64,000 bases of DNA from Inia geoffrensis (GCA_036417435.1 CM070904.1:15482835-15546834), one strand, 5' to 3'; shown: positions 13,016-25,603, numbered from the stretch's first letter. A program made the numbers and translations. The notes: generated by a model not told the origin, from the letters alone.

Positions 13016-14149
13016 CTGCATTTGTTCTTTGGATGCTCGTTCACCTGCATCAGCTGTAGACTATTCTCTTCCCTGGTAATTTGAAGTACCTACAAAACTT
13101 CCACCAACTCTTTGTATCATTTGAAACAAAGTTTATTGCTCTTTAACCCTTTTCAGAAATTACCATAAAGCTAACTGGACTCAAATCCCCATCCTATCAC
13201 TGATAACACATAAAATAGTGTTTTTCATATCTCAAGTCCAAAATCATGTTATCTGTTGTAGACAATTTTAGTGGAACAGATTGCAAAAGTATATATATAT
13301 ATAAATGTTAATTTTGCTATAGCTGACATATTCAGAATTTTTGGTATTCAACCCAAGCTTTGCATTTTCTTTGCAATTTTCAAAATGCAGAGCCTCACGC
13401 TCTCTTTCAAAGGCTCTGGTATCATCCAGAAGCAATTATGAAGAAAAACGAAATTACCTTTCGTCATTCTATCTTCTCCCAACCTTGGAAAGGCAGACTG
13501 ACAATGAGCTGACAATTATATGCAATCCACTTTCAGTTAATTTCACCATAAATTGAGGCTGAGGACTGCTGACAAATAAAATATATTATTCATCTGAAAA
13601 CATTCTCTTTGGGACTTCTGATCTCCAATCTAGTTCATTAGTGGTCACGATCAAACTAAGTTGAGAATTGATTTATGCAATAGTTATCCTTCTGCAATAA
13701 TTAATTAGGAAAATAATACTTTGGTGGAGATTTGAAAAGGAGCAGTTTCTAAGGCTCTGATAAAATAGAAAACTTTAAAAATAATTATGAGGCAGTGTCC
13801 CTAAGGGAGGAGATATGCATTGCTCTTGCCCATTTCCACAAGTCACTAGACTTAAATCATAGTCAGAGATAGCTTCTTGAACCTCAATTCAGTTCATCTA
13901 ACAACTTTTGGTGTGTACTATGTGCTAGGCACATACAATGCATGCAGCTAAGTCTTGGAGTATCACAAAAATGGAGCATCCTCAATGAGTGTCCACGGGG
14001 AAGGTAGCCATGTATACTATTAACTGTCCTAATAAATGTTGTAATAGACATAAGAGCAAAGTGTTTTGCAGTCATAGAGGCTTCAGGGATTAACTCTGCT
14101 TGAATCATTGCGGGATGCTTCACAGGAGACAGGGGCATTGGAACAGGTC

Positions 14150-14720
14150 TTAGGACAATGGGTACATTTTTAATTGGCTAAGGTGAAGCACTGTGGGCTG
14201 GAGGGAATGCAAGTTCAGTTCCAGGCAGAGGGAACAGTGTAAACAATTGCAAAGATCTAGGATGATTCCAGGCTGGTTCTGAGAAGAGGTGAGAAATCTA
14301 GGGTGGCTGTGTGAGGTTAGGAGAGGAGGACATGTTGGGACGAGATTGTGAAGGGGAAACAAAATCCTCAGACTATTTCTAATAAATGGGTTTTTATATC
14401 AGGGGGCTGCATTGTTCACATGATAAATCAGATGGCGGTGTCATGGGATGAAAGTACTGGAAGGTATTGTAATTGTTCTGCCAAGAGGCGATAAAAAATT
14501 TTGGGAGATGAAAATACAGATGCAAGGAACAGAATCTGGGAATAATCTAGTTCATCCCCTTAGGAGTCGAGGCACAGTGAGGTCTGAGGTTGGAAGGATC
14601 TTGTGGGCGTTGAAATCATGGAGGTTGTGAGCCAAAGATGGTGAGGAAAATAAACTATGAATTAAATGCTGAAGTCTTAAAGGAGGGTGGGCATATCTTG
14701 GAAGGTGATAGAGGAGGATG
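14150..14720 (-). mobile_element. L2 LINE fossil (reverse)
   Basis: Contains TTCCAGGCAGAGGGAACAG, GTGTAAACAATTGCAAAG and later GTCTGAGGTTGGAAGGATC, matching the reverse-strand text of L2 near its 3' end. Strongly diverged. Confidence 0.45.
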
Positions 14721-15689
14721 ATATTTCTTCACTGTTGGCTCATTTATTCATTTAAAAAGCCTGTCATTGAAAACCTACTCCACTGGGCATTGGGAATACA
14801 GACACCAACAAAACACATTAAGTCACCAGCTTTGATCAAAGAGGAAACTTATTGTCGTCAGGCAGAGGAAGGTTTAAAGGTTAGTTAGAAATTTAACTGA
14901 GCATATTTTTACACCCAACAGGCTCTACTACAAAGGAAGCAAGGAAGAATGGATGTCATAGGTGACTAGCAAGTACATTTTGCATGTTTATGTACATTTT
15001 ATTCTATTCCCCTGGTTGATTAAAATCTTCCTGGAGTACAGAATTCTAGGTTAAAGATAATTTTTCATTAGAATTTTCAATGTGTTGCTCCATTTTGTTC
15101 TAGCTTCCAGTGCTACTGTTGCAAAATCATGCCATTCTAATTCTCATTTCTCTGTGACCTGGTCTTTTTCTCTGTAAAATCTTGGCACCTTCTCTTCATC
15201 ACTAGTGTTGTGAAATGTCATTATACTGTGCTTTGGTGTGAATCACTTTTCCATTTGTTATGCATGGCATTTGGAGGGTCTTTCTAATCTGGACACTCCT
15301 TTATTATATCTTTGAAAGTCGCCTCCCCTACTGGCTTCTATTATGATGTCTGACCTCCTGGACATTTCCTTTGCTCTATCTTACAACTCTTCTATTGATT
15401 TTTAATCAGCTATCTTTTTTTAATTTCCAAGGGCTCCCTTTCATATGTGAATTATTATTAATTATAATTAGTAAATATCTATAATTGTACTTGTATAAGT
15501 ACAGCATACAAGGCTGTGAAGTGAGGTTTTTAAAAAAAAATTTGGAGTTTTGGCTGAGGCTTAAAACCTAGAATGTAATGTACCCCCATATTCCAAAGAA
15601 AGATGCTAGACCATTCATATAAGACTCACTATGAGATCGTGAAACAGGTCCTGTGCCCTTAGCCTACCTTCTACCTCTATGCATATATG

Positions 15690-15815
15690 AAGAGAAAGCA
15701 AGAAAGAGGAAAGGAGGGAGGGAAGGAGAGAGACAGAGAGAGAGAGAGAGAGAAAGAAGGAAGGAAGGAAGGAGGGAAGGAGGGAGGGACGGAGGGAAAA
15801 AGAAAGGCTGGAGAC
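15690..15815 (+). repeat. Purine-rich GA/GGAA simple repeat
   Basis: About 125 bp almost without pyrimidines: (GA)n at 15735-15752, then GAAG/GGAA and GGGA units. Capable of triplex or H-DNA in principle. A 102-codon ORF across it is a composition effect. Confidence 0.85.
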
Positions 15816-16672
15816 TCTTCAAAGTGAGTCAAGATTTTTTAAAAGAATTATACGTGGGAGTGGAAATATTTAAAGTGGATGCTTCTCTGTACCCCTCAGG
15901 CCCAGCAAAGGGAGGCTTCTCAACACACACTCAAGACCCTGGGATTCTCTGCCATGGGTAGAGACTAACATCTTGGGCCCCAGCCAGCTTCTGCTGAGCT
16001 GCAGACACCTGTAGGTCTGCTCTATGCTGCAACCTGGGCAGTCGGGCAAAGTGTGGGAGGAGAATGCTTTGGGGGTGAAAAAGACCCATGTCCTCTGGAC
16101 TTAGGGGGTCTGATGGGTGGGGGGTGGAGAGATTAGTGCCTTCTAATCACCTGAGGCTACCTGGTATTACCTGTGTAGAACAAAGAAGAGACTAGAGTGG
16201 GGATAGTCTAGAAAACTTTCATAGTTGGATTGGATGGAGATTCACGAGTTCCAGGAACTAAGTGGAAAACCAGGAAGGTGAGAGTGAGCTTGAAAGGACC
16301 CCCTACCTAACAGTTATGTACTAGCATAATGAGCTTTCTTCAGGAGCACATGGAAGGAGAATAGAGGGAACTGCATGAGATGTCAGCAGCATGGTGTTTC
16401 CCCCAGTGAAGTGTGGGGAGAACAGAGCAAGTTCACAAGTCCCACAAGACAACTGGCAAAAAAAAAATACTACAACAGCATGCTCACCAGAAGGGATCAG
16501 CCTGGGGCACGTGTCACACAGAGGCATCAATGACAGGCATAACAGCCCAATCAAATACAATTTTCCTCTTCTAATTCCGGTTCCCCTTGGGCATGACACT
16601 GGGAGGGGCTGAAGCATCATTTAGTGAATGTGGGAAGAAGTGGGGTGAGAGCAATAAAAGAATAGTCCGTGG

Positions 16673-16880
16673 GGCTTCCCTGGTGGCGCAGTGGTTGAGA
16701 GTCTGCCTGCCGATGCAGGGGACGCGGGTTCGTGCCCCGGTCCGGGAAGATCTCACATGCCGTGGAGCGGCTGGGCCCGTGAGCCATGGTCGCTGAGCCT
16801 GCGCGTCCAGAGCCTGTGCTCCATAATGGGAGAGGCCACAACAGTGAGAGGCCCGTGTACCACATTAAAAAAAAAAAAAA
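16673..16880 (+). mobile_element. CHR-family SINE
   Basis: Full-length copy from GGGCTTCCCTGGTGGCGCAGTGG to an A-tail of about 14. Target duplication GAATAGTCCGTG (16661-16672) and GAGTAGTCCATG (16881-16892), two mismatches. Confidence 0.94.
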
Positions 16881-17125
16881 GAGTAGTCCATGAACCCCTG
16901 CTTCCATTTTGCAGAATTCCAGGTCAGATTCAAGCTAGGAAGGGGGAGAAGGTATGAACTGGATGAAAGACTGAAGATTAGATTAGACTGGACTTTTTAA
17001 TACCTGACAAGGAGACAATTTTAACCTCCTAAAGTGCCCATAAGAGCCTTAGAATCTGCACAAGATCTGATCCAGATGGGGGGGAAAGGAACTCTAACAG
17101 AGCAACTTTAAAGAAGATGGGTGGG

Positions 17126-17315
17126 GGCTTTCCTGGTGGCGTAGTGGTTGAGAGTCTGCTTGCCAATACAGGGGACACGGTTTCGTGCCCCAGTCCGGGA
17201 AGATCCCACATGCCGCAGAGTGGCTGGGCCTGTGAGCCATGGCCGCGGAGCCTGTGCTCCACAACGGGAGAGGCCACAACAGTGAGAGGCCCGCATAACG
17301 CAAAAAAAAAAAAGG
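17126..17315 (+). mobile_element. CHR-family SINE with 15-nt internal deletion
   Basis: Perfect 11-bp target duplication AGATGGGTGGG (17115-17125 and 17316-17326). It lacks about 15 nt between two GAGCCTG direct repeats present in the full-length copies, as does the copy at 51136. Confidence 0.94.
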
Positions 17316-17820
17316 AGATGGGTGGGAGGAAAACCAGGTTTCTTCCTGTTTGCAGCTTATTGAGTATAACCCATTTACTGAACTGGTTATAATAGCTTTT
17401 GTTGGTTTCATCTTCCATTTTCTTCCATTCTTTTTGTCCTTGTGGAATCATACTTTCACTATTATACTATCTGGATACCAGGACAGAAAGAAGATGGACA
17501 CATGTGTCTAGTCTAGTCCCTTTTATAATCACAAATCCATGCAACTGCATTTTTTTACACCAAGAGCTCTTTTTCCAAGAATGACTAAGTTGACCTACTG
17601 ATATTTGAAATGAGAAATCAATAGATGATGGGACAGTCCCAAATTCCCATGTAAATATTGGATGTATTTCACTTACATAAGCTTACTCAAGACAACAGTT
17701 ATAACTGGTCTATCTGAACTCTTTTCTCTGAAAGGATAATCACTGTCACATCTGCCACCTGGTGGCCATTCTGTTGCACACATTATGCTAATATTGCACA
17801 CCTGGCCCACACCTTTTCAT

Positions 17821-17860
17821 CCATCCACCCATCCATCCATCATCCATCCATCCATCCATG
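17821..17860 (+). repeat. (CCAT)n simple repeat
   Basis: About ten CCAT units with CACC and CAT interruptions. It leads directly into L2-like reverse text (GTTCAAGGCAGGCTCTGGGCATTC ... GAGGAGCTGACAATCTAACGGGG, to about 17965), so it probably grew from the TTCA-rich tail of that L2. Confidence 0.8.
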
Positions 17861-18780
17861 GTGCACTTGTTCAAGGCAGGCTCTGGGCATTCATTAAGAT
17901 AAACAGAAAACACACAGCCCTTGTCCTTCCTTGAGGAGCTGACAATCTAACGGGGAGAAAAACATGCATTTTTTAGGTAGATTTGTAAGAGCTAAGGCAC
18001 TAAGGTTCAAGTCTGTATTTTCAACTTTTTTTTTTTTTCTCATCTGGCTTCTTCCCTGCAATTTAATAAAAGATATTCCAGTCCCTGCTGTCTCTTAAAA
18101 AAGTCAAAGAAACAAACTCACCATCAATCACGTACCCCTAACCATCTTATTTCTTTCCTTCAATTCATAACCAAGCTTCTCCACAGGGGAGTCTACACCC
18201 TCTGTCCCCTCTTTCTTGCCGCTAATTCACTTTAAAGTTTTTATTTATTTCATTTTTAATATATCTTACTATAAATAGTTAAAATATGCAGAAAATAAGA
18301 ATAATAAAATTGCCCATGTACTTATCACCCACCTTTATCAAATATTGACATTATATCATATTTGCCTTAGGTCTTCTTTCCCCAGGAAATAAAACATTAC
18401 AGATAGAATAGATGATCTCTGACCCTCCTTTCCACTCCTTTCCCTGCTCCATCTCTCCCCACCCCAAGAGAATCACAGTCAAGAGCATAATTCCCAGGCA
18501 GGCTTCCACACTTTTACTACATATTTATGTATCCATAAGCATTGACTAATATTATTTTGAATGTGTGTAAACTTAGCAAATCCTTATGAATGTTGCTTCT
18601 CTTAAAAATTCAACTTTATATGCTTCACAATTATCTATCTTCAAACACATAACTCTAGTTCATTTTCACCACTGGATATTAAACCATCGTATGAAGATAT
18701 CCCAAATTATATATATCCATTCTTCTTTTGATGAATATTTAGGTCATTATATTTTTCTATCTCAAAAAATGCTTGCCACG

Positions 18781-18988
18781 GGCTTCCCTGGTGGCGCAGT
18801 GGTTGAGAGTCCGCCTGCCGATGCAGGGGACACGGGTTCGTGCCCCCGTCCTGGAAGATCCCACATGCCGCAGAGCGGCTGGGCCTGTGAGCCATGGCCG
18901 CTGAGCCTGCGCGTCTGGAGCCTGTGCTCCGCAACGGGAGAGGCCACAACAGTGAGAGGCCCGCGTACTGGAAAAAAAAAAAAAAAAA
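18781..18988 (+). mobile_element. CHR-family SINE
   Basis: Full-length copy with an A-tail of about 17. Target duplication GCTTGCCACG (18771-18780) and GCTTGCCATG (18989-18998), one mismatch. Confidence 0.94.
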
Positions 18989-18998
18989 GCTTGCCATG

Positions 18999-20880
18999 AA
19001 CGATCTCATGCACACCTCCTTGTCCACATGTGTAGTTCTTGCAAAGAGGACCCTCTGTCCTGCAGCTGGAAAGTGAGGAGGAAACTCCCTGCCCTGTTCT
19101 GGAAAGTGAGGAGGAAACTCCCCAGCCGTTTTCTCTGTTGAGGGTCTTTGCCGGTCCATCACATCCTCTACTCTCAACAAGAAATGTCACTACCTGAAGC
19201 ACTGGATTCAGCCCTCTATCCACACTGCCTGAGAACAGAAGTGACTTACCTTCCAAGTTGATCCCACCTTGTGACGAGTCCAATTTTGAGAACTGCAACA
19301 AGATGATTTTTTTCTCTCTCTACTAATTTAATTCTGATTTCTTTTTCTCTTACTTTTATTGCTATTAAGTAATGGTTCAAAAAGAAGCCTGTTAGAATTA
19401 AAATTTTTAGGATAATGTTTTCTAATTTTAGATTATTTAAATGTCAATCTTATAAGCTGATGACTTCCATGTCATTGTTTGCAGGTAGAGTAAATACAGC
19501 AGTTTTGTTGTTTTAACTAATCCAATCAAATAATCCAGAAACACTGCAGCAATCATTTGTCTTTGCCAAGAAATGTGAAGGGTCTTAGGAGAACATTGCA
19601 GAAATCTACAACATAATTGTAAATCTTACTAGTAAATTATTTCCATTTTATTTGATTTCAAGATAATGAAAGCATAATATGTCTTTATTTAAGACTATTT
19701 AAAAAGTCTCTCCTACTGATCCAGGAAAACATCATTTTTTGGTCTCTCTTCTAAAGTAATTTTGGATTTTTTTCATTTAGCTTCACACAGAAACTTGATG
19801 GAACTGTGGTTCCTTGGATAATGTTACATAAATGCACTTTATTTAGAAATACATTTCCTGAGTCAATTGTTTCCTTCCCTACCGTTTCCAGACGGTGTAA
19901 GGGCTGGGTTTAGGCTGTTGCTGTTTACTGAGTCCCCATAACATGAACAGTAGTAGGAGTTTTACATGAGCAATCTTGTCACTGGGGGACATTTGAAACC
20001 CAAAGTGCATTTCTGTGAACCAAGGGCTGAGCTGACTCCAGGGACAAGACGAACGTGCTTATGAAATACTTTTTCTTCAAGCTCTCTGATCGCTGTCCTT
20101 GTGCTTAGGTGAAATCCGAACACCTTGCGGGGGGGTGGGGGGGCCCTCAAGGCCCTGCGTGGGCGGGGCCCCTCCACCTCCCGATCTCTGAAGTCCAGTC
20201 CCTCAGGCTCACCCAGCTCCCCCCTGCTCCTCCCGCGCACATCCCTCAGCCCCAAACACTTTCCCCTGCGGTGTCTCTTACTCCACCCCAGCTCTTAAAT
20301 GGATATCCTTGGAGAAAATCTCACTGACTTCCCACTCAAATCCATTCCTCCTTCTCTGCCTTCTCATCCCACCTTTCAACCTGCCATGAATGGCACGTAT
20401 TTCACCTGCAGTCACGTACCTTTGATGTGATTACTTTTCGTTGTATTATTTTGTATTTGTTTGTATTATTTTTGTTGTATTATTTTGATGTATTATTTTT
20501 CTGTGCACGTTCATCTCACAGCTCCATTTTGTTCACTTAATGTACTCAGTGTTTTTCCGTCAGAGGTTTGGGGGTGCTTGTGGCATCTGGAGAGACAATT
20601 CTTCCTTGTGTGGTGCATTAGTCAGACTATGCTGTGATGATGATGTTAGCAAACAACCGCCAAATCTCAGTGCTCACACTGATACCCCACTCATGGGGCT
20701 GGCTGGGCTGGGTTTGGCTGGTCTGGGTCTCAGGTCTGCTCCCTTCTCTGTTTCTCATGGAAGGACTCAGGCAGAGGGAGCCGTGGCTGCCTGGGTGCGT
20801 TCTCATAACGGTTGGAATGAACAGAAGGGCTCTTAGCACCCCTACCCAGAACTGGCACAGTCTCGTATCTTCCCTCATTC
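18999..20880. other. Intergenic, no gene recognised
   Basis: Mostly unique sequence. A near-duplicate of GGAAAGTGAGGAGGAAACTCCC occurs at about 19069 and 19100 (two copies of a roughly 31-bp unit). A GC-rich patch lies at 20125-20230. 20600-20830 may be an old repeat of unresolved family. Confidence 0.45.
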
Positions 20881-20900
20881 CTCCAGCCAAAGCAATTCTT

Positions 20901-21207
20901 TTTTTTTTTTTTCAATTTTCAAGACATCACTTGATTTTCTCTTTTCTTTTTTTTTTACATCTTTATTGGAGTATAATTGCTTTACAATGGTGTGTTAGTT
21001 TCTGCTTTATAACAAAGTGAATCAGTTATACATATGTTCCCATATCTCTTCCCTCTTGCGTCTCCCTCCCTCCCACCCTCCCTATCCCACCCCTCTAGGT
21101 AGTCACAGAGCACCGAGCTGATATCCCTGTGCTATGCGGCTGCTTCCCACTAGCTATCTATTTTACCTTTGGTAGTGTATATATGTCCATATCACTCTCT
21201 CACTTTG
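20901..21207 (-). mobile_element. L1 3' end, with probable 3' transduction
   Basis: Reverse-oriented cetartiodactyl-type L1 3' end (TTTATTGGAGTATAATTGCTTTAC near its tail), severely 5' truncated. Flanked by a perfect 19-bp duplication TCCAGCCAAAGCAATTCTT (20882-20900 and 21208-21226). Two T-runs (20901-20912 and 20947-20956) bracket a 34-nt non-L1 segment. Confidence 0.9.
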
Positions 21208-21539
21208 TCCAGCCAAAGCAATTCTTATGACTCAAATTCAATACAGGACACTTGACATCCACAATGGCTGGGTGCTAAATTGTTGGTAATGACTCTCAGT
21301 CACTGTGAAAACTGCATATGCCCCTTGGGTGCTGAATCACACCTTCCAACCCCACTGAGAACCCTTCTCCGTGCCTGGCACACAGTAGGCACTCAATGGA
21401 TATTTGGTAACAAATTAACTTTGCCAAATTGCCCTCCAAAACCCTGGCAAAACCTTAATGATGAGGGAGTGTTATGGCATTAAAGTCCTCAAAACATTAA
21501 TTATTTCTTCCGTGCAAAGGTTATAACTAACATGAGACT

Positions 21540-21990
21540 GAGAATATTTTTCATATATACAGTGACAATTCCTTTGAGTAATTCTCTATTCAAGTCTTTG
21601 GCTCATTTTTCTATTAAACTTTTCTTCCTCATTTGCAAGAACTCTTGCCACTGGTAATGAATAGTTTTCCAGTCTGCCTTTTAAATATTTTAATGAGTTT
21701 TTGACAGGCAGACATTGCTAATATTTATATAGCCTCATCTCTTACCCTTTTCTTTCCTGGCCTGCTGCAGTGAACGTTTTTACAGGCAACATGACGTTGC
21801 ATCAAAAGGACATACTCTAATGTATTTACCCATTCCCTTTTCATGGCTATTTACATAGTTTCCAGGTTTTCCTCTCATAAATAACATCATGATGAAGATC
21901 TTTGTGCGTAAGTCCTAAAAATGGAAGTATCACGTCCAAGGATATGTTGTAAGTTCTTGATGCAGCTTGACAAAATACTATTGATACCCT
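21540..21990 (-). mobile_element. L1M fossil (reverse)
   Basis: Contains reverse-strand L1 text such as CATAGTTTCCAGGTTTTCC, AAATAACATCATGATGAAGATC, TTTGTGCGTAAGTCC and ATGGAAGTATCACG. Heavily diverged. Confidence 0.6.
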
Positions 21991-22386
21991 ACTTTCCAGG
22001 TCCCACACCCCAGAACTTGCCACCCCAGGATCGACACTCCAGATCCTCACATCCTAGGCACCTGTACCCCAGGTCCTGCTGATGGACCCTTACTGGCCAG
22101 CTTTGTAGAGCAGCAAGCAAGGCAAGAGGGGTAAGAGTGGGTCTGGAGGGGCAAAGAGAGGCTGTCCAGAACACCCTCTGTTCTGCCTGGAAGGAGATCT
22201 TCCCATGGCACCTTCTTAAGATTTGGTTCTCCCTTCAAATGGCACCTGAAAGCCCTATACTGCCCCCTTCATCTAAAAGATGTACATGATGACAGATCTA
22301 AAAGAGCCTCTGACTCCAAATATTCCCTATCACATTACACTGTTTCTTTTTTGTGAAGAACACTTATTTGTATCCAATACTATCTT

Positions 22387-22761
22387 TTTTTTTCATCTTT
22401 ATTGGAGTATAATTGCTTTCCAATGGTGTGTTAGTTTGTGCTTTATAACAAAGAATCAGTTATACATATACAAATATCCCCATATCTCCTCCCTCTTGCA
22501 TCTCTCTCCCTCCCACCCTCCCTATCCCACTCCTTCAGGTGGTCACAAAGCACCTAGCTGATCTCCCTGTGCTATGTGGCTGCTTCCCACTAGCTATCTA
22601 TTTTACATTTGGTAGTGTATATATGTCCATGCCACTCTCTCACTTTGTCCCAGCTTACTCTTCCCCCTCCCCATATCTTCAAGTCCCTTCTCTAGTAGGT
22701 CTGTGTCTTTATTCCCGTCTTACCCCTAGGTTCTTCATGACATTTTTTTTTTTTCTTAAAC
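22387..22761 (-). mobile_element. L1 3' end (reverse, 5' truncated)
   Basis: Same L1 3' end family as the copy at 20901, longer at its 5' side (to CTTACCCCTAGGTTCTTCATG). Flanked by a perfect 14-bp duplication TCCAATACTATCTT (22373-22386 and 22762-22775). Confidence 0.92.
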
Positions 22762-22859
22762 TCCAATACTATCTTATTAATTTACATGTTTAATTTCTGT
22801 CATCATCTTGTCTGGTTTGCTAACTGCAGTGTCTCCAGCATCAGGAACGAGTCTTTGGC

Positions 22860-22935
22860 ACAGAGAGTGGTTGTCAAATTGGCCGCTCATCGAAGTCACC
22901 TGTGAAGCTTTACAAATCCACTTGCCTCCCCAATC
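22860..22935 (+). mobile_element. MER5-type hAT transposon fragment
   Basis: GGTTGTCAAATTGGC ... GAAGTCACCTGTGAAGCTTTACAAATCCA resembles the 5' half of MER5A. A matching 3' half (CTCTGGGGGTAGAATTC ... AAGTTTGAGAGCCACTG) lies at about 23560-23650. Together they may be one broken or longer Charlie-type element. Confidence 0.5.
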
Positions 22936-23149
22936 GTTTTACCAAGAAAATGTCAGGTATCATTTTCTGCAGGAGACACAGAATGTAAGAGATGTTCTCA
23001 AGCATTTATTCATTGCTGTGTACCTGGGTCCTCGTCAAGTTCTTTGTAATGTAGTGCATAGAGTGTGGTTGTGAAAATTATGGAAATTGTTGGCATTCTT
23101 GAATAAAACTACCATGTTTGGGAAAATGCACTAGAAGAACTCATCCAAG

Positions 23150-23158
23150 TGTGTGTGT

Positions 23159-23197
<39 letters not shown>
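23150..23197 (+). repeat. (GT)n microsatellite
   Basis: GT units from 23150 interrupted once by TTTCC, then about 17 uninterrupted GT units from 23163. Confidence 0.95.
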
Positions 23198-23200
<3 letters not shown>

Positions 23201-23559
23201 GGTTGTGTCCAGAAGCAGAGGAGGGTTAGGTTTGCTTGTATCATCTGTGCCTCTATTTTTTACTATAGAAATGTGACATGCTAAATACAGGGTAGTGTGT
23301 TGTAAAACTTTACTGCATGAGAATAGATCAGCATACAACTAAGAATTTTCAGGAAGAACTCATTTAACTTAAAGACTCTTAGTTTGTTTAGGAATCTTAA
23401 ATTGTGTATGCCACTGTAATCTATAAAGAAACAATAATAATGTAGTCACTGTAGTTACTACTGTGTTGCCCAGGTACATATACCTGTATTGTTTTATATA
23501 TAAACAATATATTCCAAGGGAAAAAATTCAGTATTCATGCTTCTTTCCAGATCAATTAA

Positions 23560-23650
23560 ACCAGAATCTCTGGGGGTAGAATTCAAGGCACTGGTGCCTT
23601 TTAAGACTCCCTTGGTGATTCCAAGGTGCAGCCAAGTTTGAGAGCCACTG
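23560..23650 (+). mobile_element. MER5-type hAT fragment, 3' half
   Basis: Contains CTCTGGGGGTAGAATTCAAG and AAGTTTGAGAGCCACTG near the end of MER5A. See the 5' half at 22860. Confidence 0.5.
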
Positions 23651-24244
23651 ACGTAAAAGGAACTCAGGAGTATTTGTTGGATGGATGGATGGATGATGGA
23701 AGGATAAAAGGACACTGTGAATCAGAAATTTGGGGCTCTAGTCCCAGCACTGCCAGTAACATGCTATGTGCCCTAAATTGTGTCACTCTACTTTTCTCAA
23801 CACCCATAGTTGCCGTCTAAATTCCTGCTTCAAGACTTCACAATTCCCCTTCTTGGTTACAGTAAGACCCCTGGAGTGAAAGAGCTGGGAGAAACATGAG
23901 GACAGAATGACTGAGGCTTTGTAAAACTGTCACCCAGGATAAAGGTGATCCTAACAGGAAGCTCTTTACTATAGCAACCTTTTACCTGGAAAAGGAAAGT
24001 ATCTGTGGAGTTCCCGAGAATCTTGCACTTAGAAGACCATCACACATCTCTGTACTGGATGTGCAGAGGAGGTACAGACTGATCCTTAATCCCCAAATAC
24101 CCCACTAGGGAGATAAAATGTGCATATGGGTACCCTGAGCCAGAAGAAGGGGAGAGATGCATTTATCTGAGCCCTCACAAACCTCCTCTTCTGATATTAT
24201 CTGTTTGAGGTCTTCTCTAAGGCAAACCTTAGAGAAGGTTTGGG
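23651..24244. other. Intergenic, no feature recognised
   Basis: Apart from a short GGAT repeat (23676-23700), nothing beyond unique sequence is visible. Confidence 0.4.
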
Positions 24245-24257
24245 CTACTCAAACTTT

Positions 24258-24610
24258 TTCTTTTCTTTTTTTTTTTAAATTGTTTTTCTTGTGATGAGAT
24301 GCTCTTTCTTTTTTTTCATGTTTATTTTATTTTTTTATTTATTTTTGGCTGTATTGGGTCTTAGTTGTGGCATGTGGGATCTTTGTCATGATGCACAGGC
24401 TCTTTGTTGCAGTGTGCAGGGTTCTCTCTAGTTGTGGTGCATGGGCTCGAAAGCACATGGGCTCCGTAGAGGCACGTGGGCTCAGTAGTTTCGGCACAGG
24501 GGCTTAGTTGCCCCATGGCATATGGGATCTTAGTCCCCTGACCAGGGATCGAACCTGTGTCCCCTGCATTGGGAGGTGGATTTTAAACCACTGGACCACC
24601 AGGGAAGTCC
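24258..24610 (-). mobile_element. Older long CHR-type SINE (reverse)
   Basis: T-rich start, TTTTTGGCTGTATTGGGTC, CTAGTTGTGG, and an end at the reverse tRNA head (GGACCACCAGGGAAGTCC). Flanked by CTACTCAAACTTT (24245-24257) and CTACTCAAGCTTT (24611-24623), one mismatch. Confidence 0.85.
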
Positions 24611-24626
24611 CTACTCAAGCTTTCTT

Positions 24627-25212
24627 TGTTTTTTCTTTTTCTTTCTTTTTTTTTTTTTTATTGGGGGTATAGTTGCTTTACAGTGTTGTGTTAGTTTCTG
24701 CTGTACAGCAAAGTGAATCAGCTATACGTGTACATATATCCACTCTTTTTTGGATTTCCTTTCCATTTAGGTTACCACAGAGCACTGAGTAGAGTTCTGT
24801 GTGCTATACAGTAGGTTCTCATTAGTTATCTATTTTATACATAGTAGTGTATATATGTCACTTCCAGTCTCCCAATTCATCCCACCTCCCCTGATATCCA
24901 TACGTCTGTTCCTTACCTCTGTGTCTCTATTTCTGCTTCACAAATAAGTTCACCTGTATCATTTTGCTAGATTCCACATATAAGTGATATTATAGTATAT
25001 TTTTCTTTTTCTGACTTACTTCACTCTGTATGACAGTCTCTAGGTCCATCCACATCTCTGCAAATTGTACGATTTCATTCTTTTTTATGGCTGAGTAATA
25101 TTCCATTGCATATATGTACCACATCTTCTTTATCCATTCTTCTGTTGATGGACATTAAGGTTGCTTCCATGTCCTGGCTATCGTAAATAGTGCTGCAATG
25201 AACACTGGGGTC
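24627..25212 (-). mobile_element. L1 3' end (reverse, 5' truncated)
   Basis: About 585 bp of L1 3' text (TTATTGGGGGTATAGTTGCTTTAC ... GCTGAGTAATATTCCATTGC ... GTAAATAGTGCTGCAATGAACA). Flanked by a perfect 16-bp duplication CTACTCAAGCTTTCTT (24611-24626 and 25213-25228). The left duplication is shared with the adjacent SINE. Confidence 0.92.
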
Positions 25213-25256
25213 CTACTCAAGCTTTCTTGATTGTTGCCATGGCTATTTTGCTGGAT

Positions 25257-25603
25257 TCTTTTTTTTTTTAATACAAATTTACTTATTTTTTATTTTATTT
25301 TTGGCTGTGTTGGGTCTTCATTGCTGCACACAGGATTACTCTAGTTGTGGCGAGCAGGGGCTACTCTTCGTTGCAGCGTGTAGGCTTTTCATTGAGGTGG
25401 CTTCTCTTGTTGTGGAACACAGGCTCTAGGTGCACGGACTTCAGTAGTTGTGGTGCGCAGGCTCTAGAGTGTAGGCTCAGCAGTTGTGGTGCACAGGCTT
25501 AGTTGCTCTGCGGCATGTGGGATCTTCCCGGACCAGGGCTTGAACACGTGTCCCCTACATTGGCAGGAGGATTCTTAACAACTGTGCCACCAAGGAAGAC
25601 CCC
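25257..25603 (-). mobile_element. Older long CHR-type SINE (reverse)
   Basis: Same long form as 24258-24610. Flanked by a 9-bp duplication TTGCTGGAT (25248-25256 and 25604-25612). Its head ends GTGCCACCAAGGAAGACCCC. Confidence 0.82.

Larger units (their letters stand above)
13029..16660. other. Intergenic with L2 and LINE-like fossils
   Basis: No gene. It holds L2 minus-strand fragments (about 13890-14000 and 14150-14830), a LINE-like old repeat of unresolved family (about 15040-15430) and a purine-rich simple repeat at 15690-15815. Confidence 0.5.
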
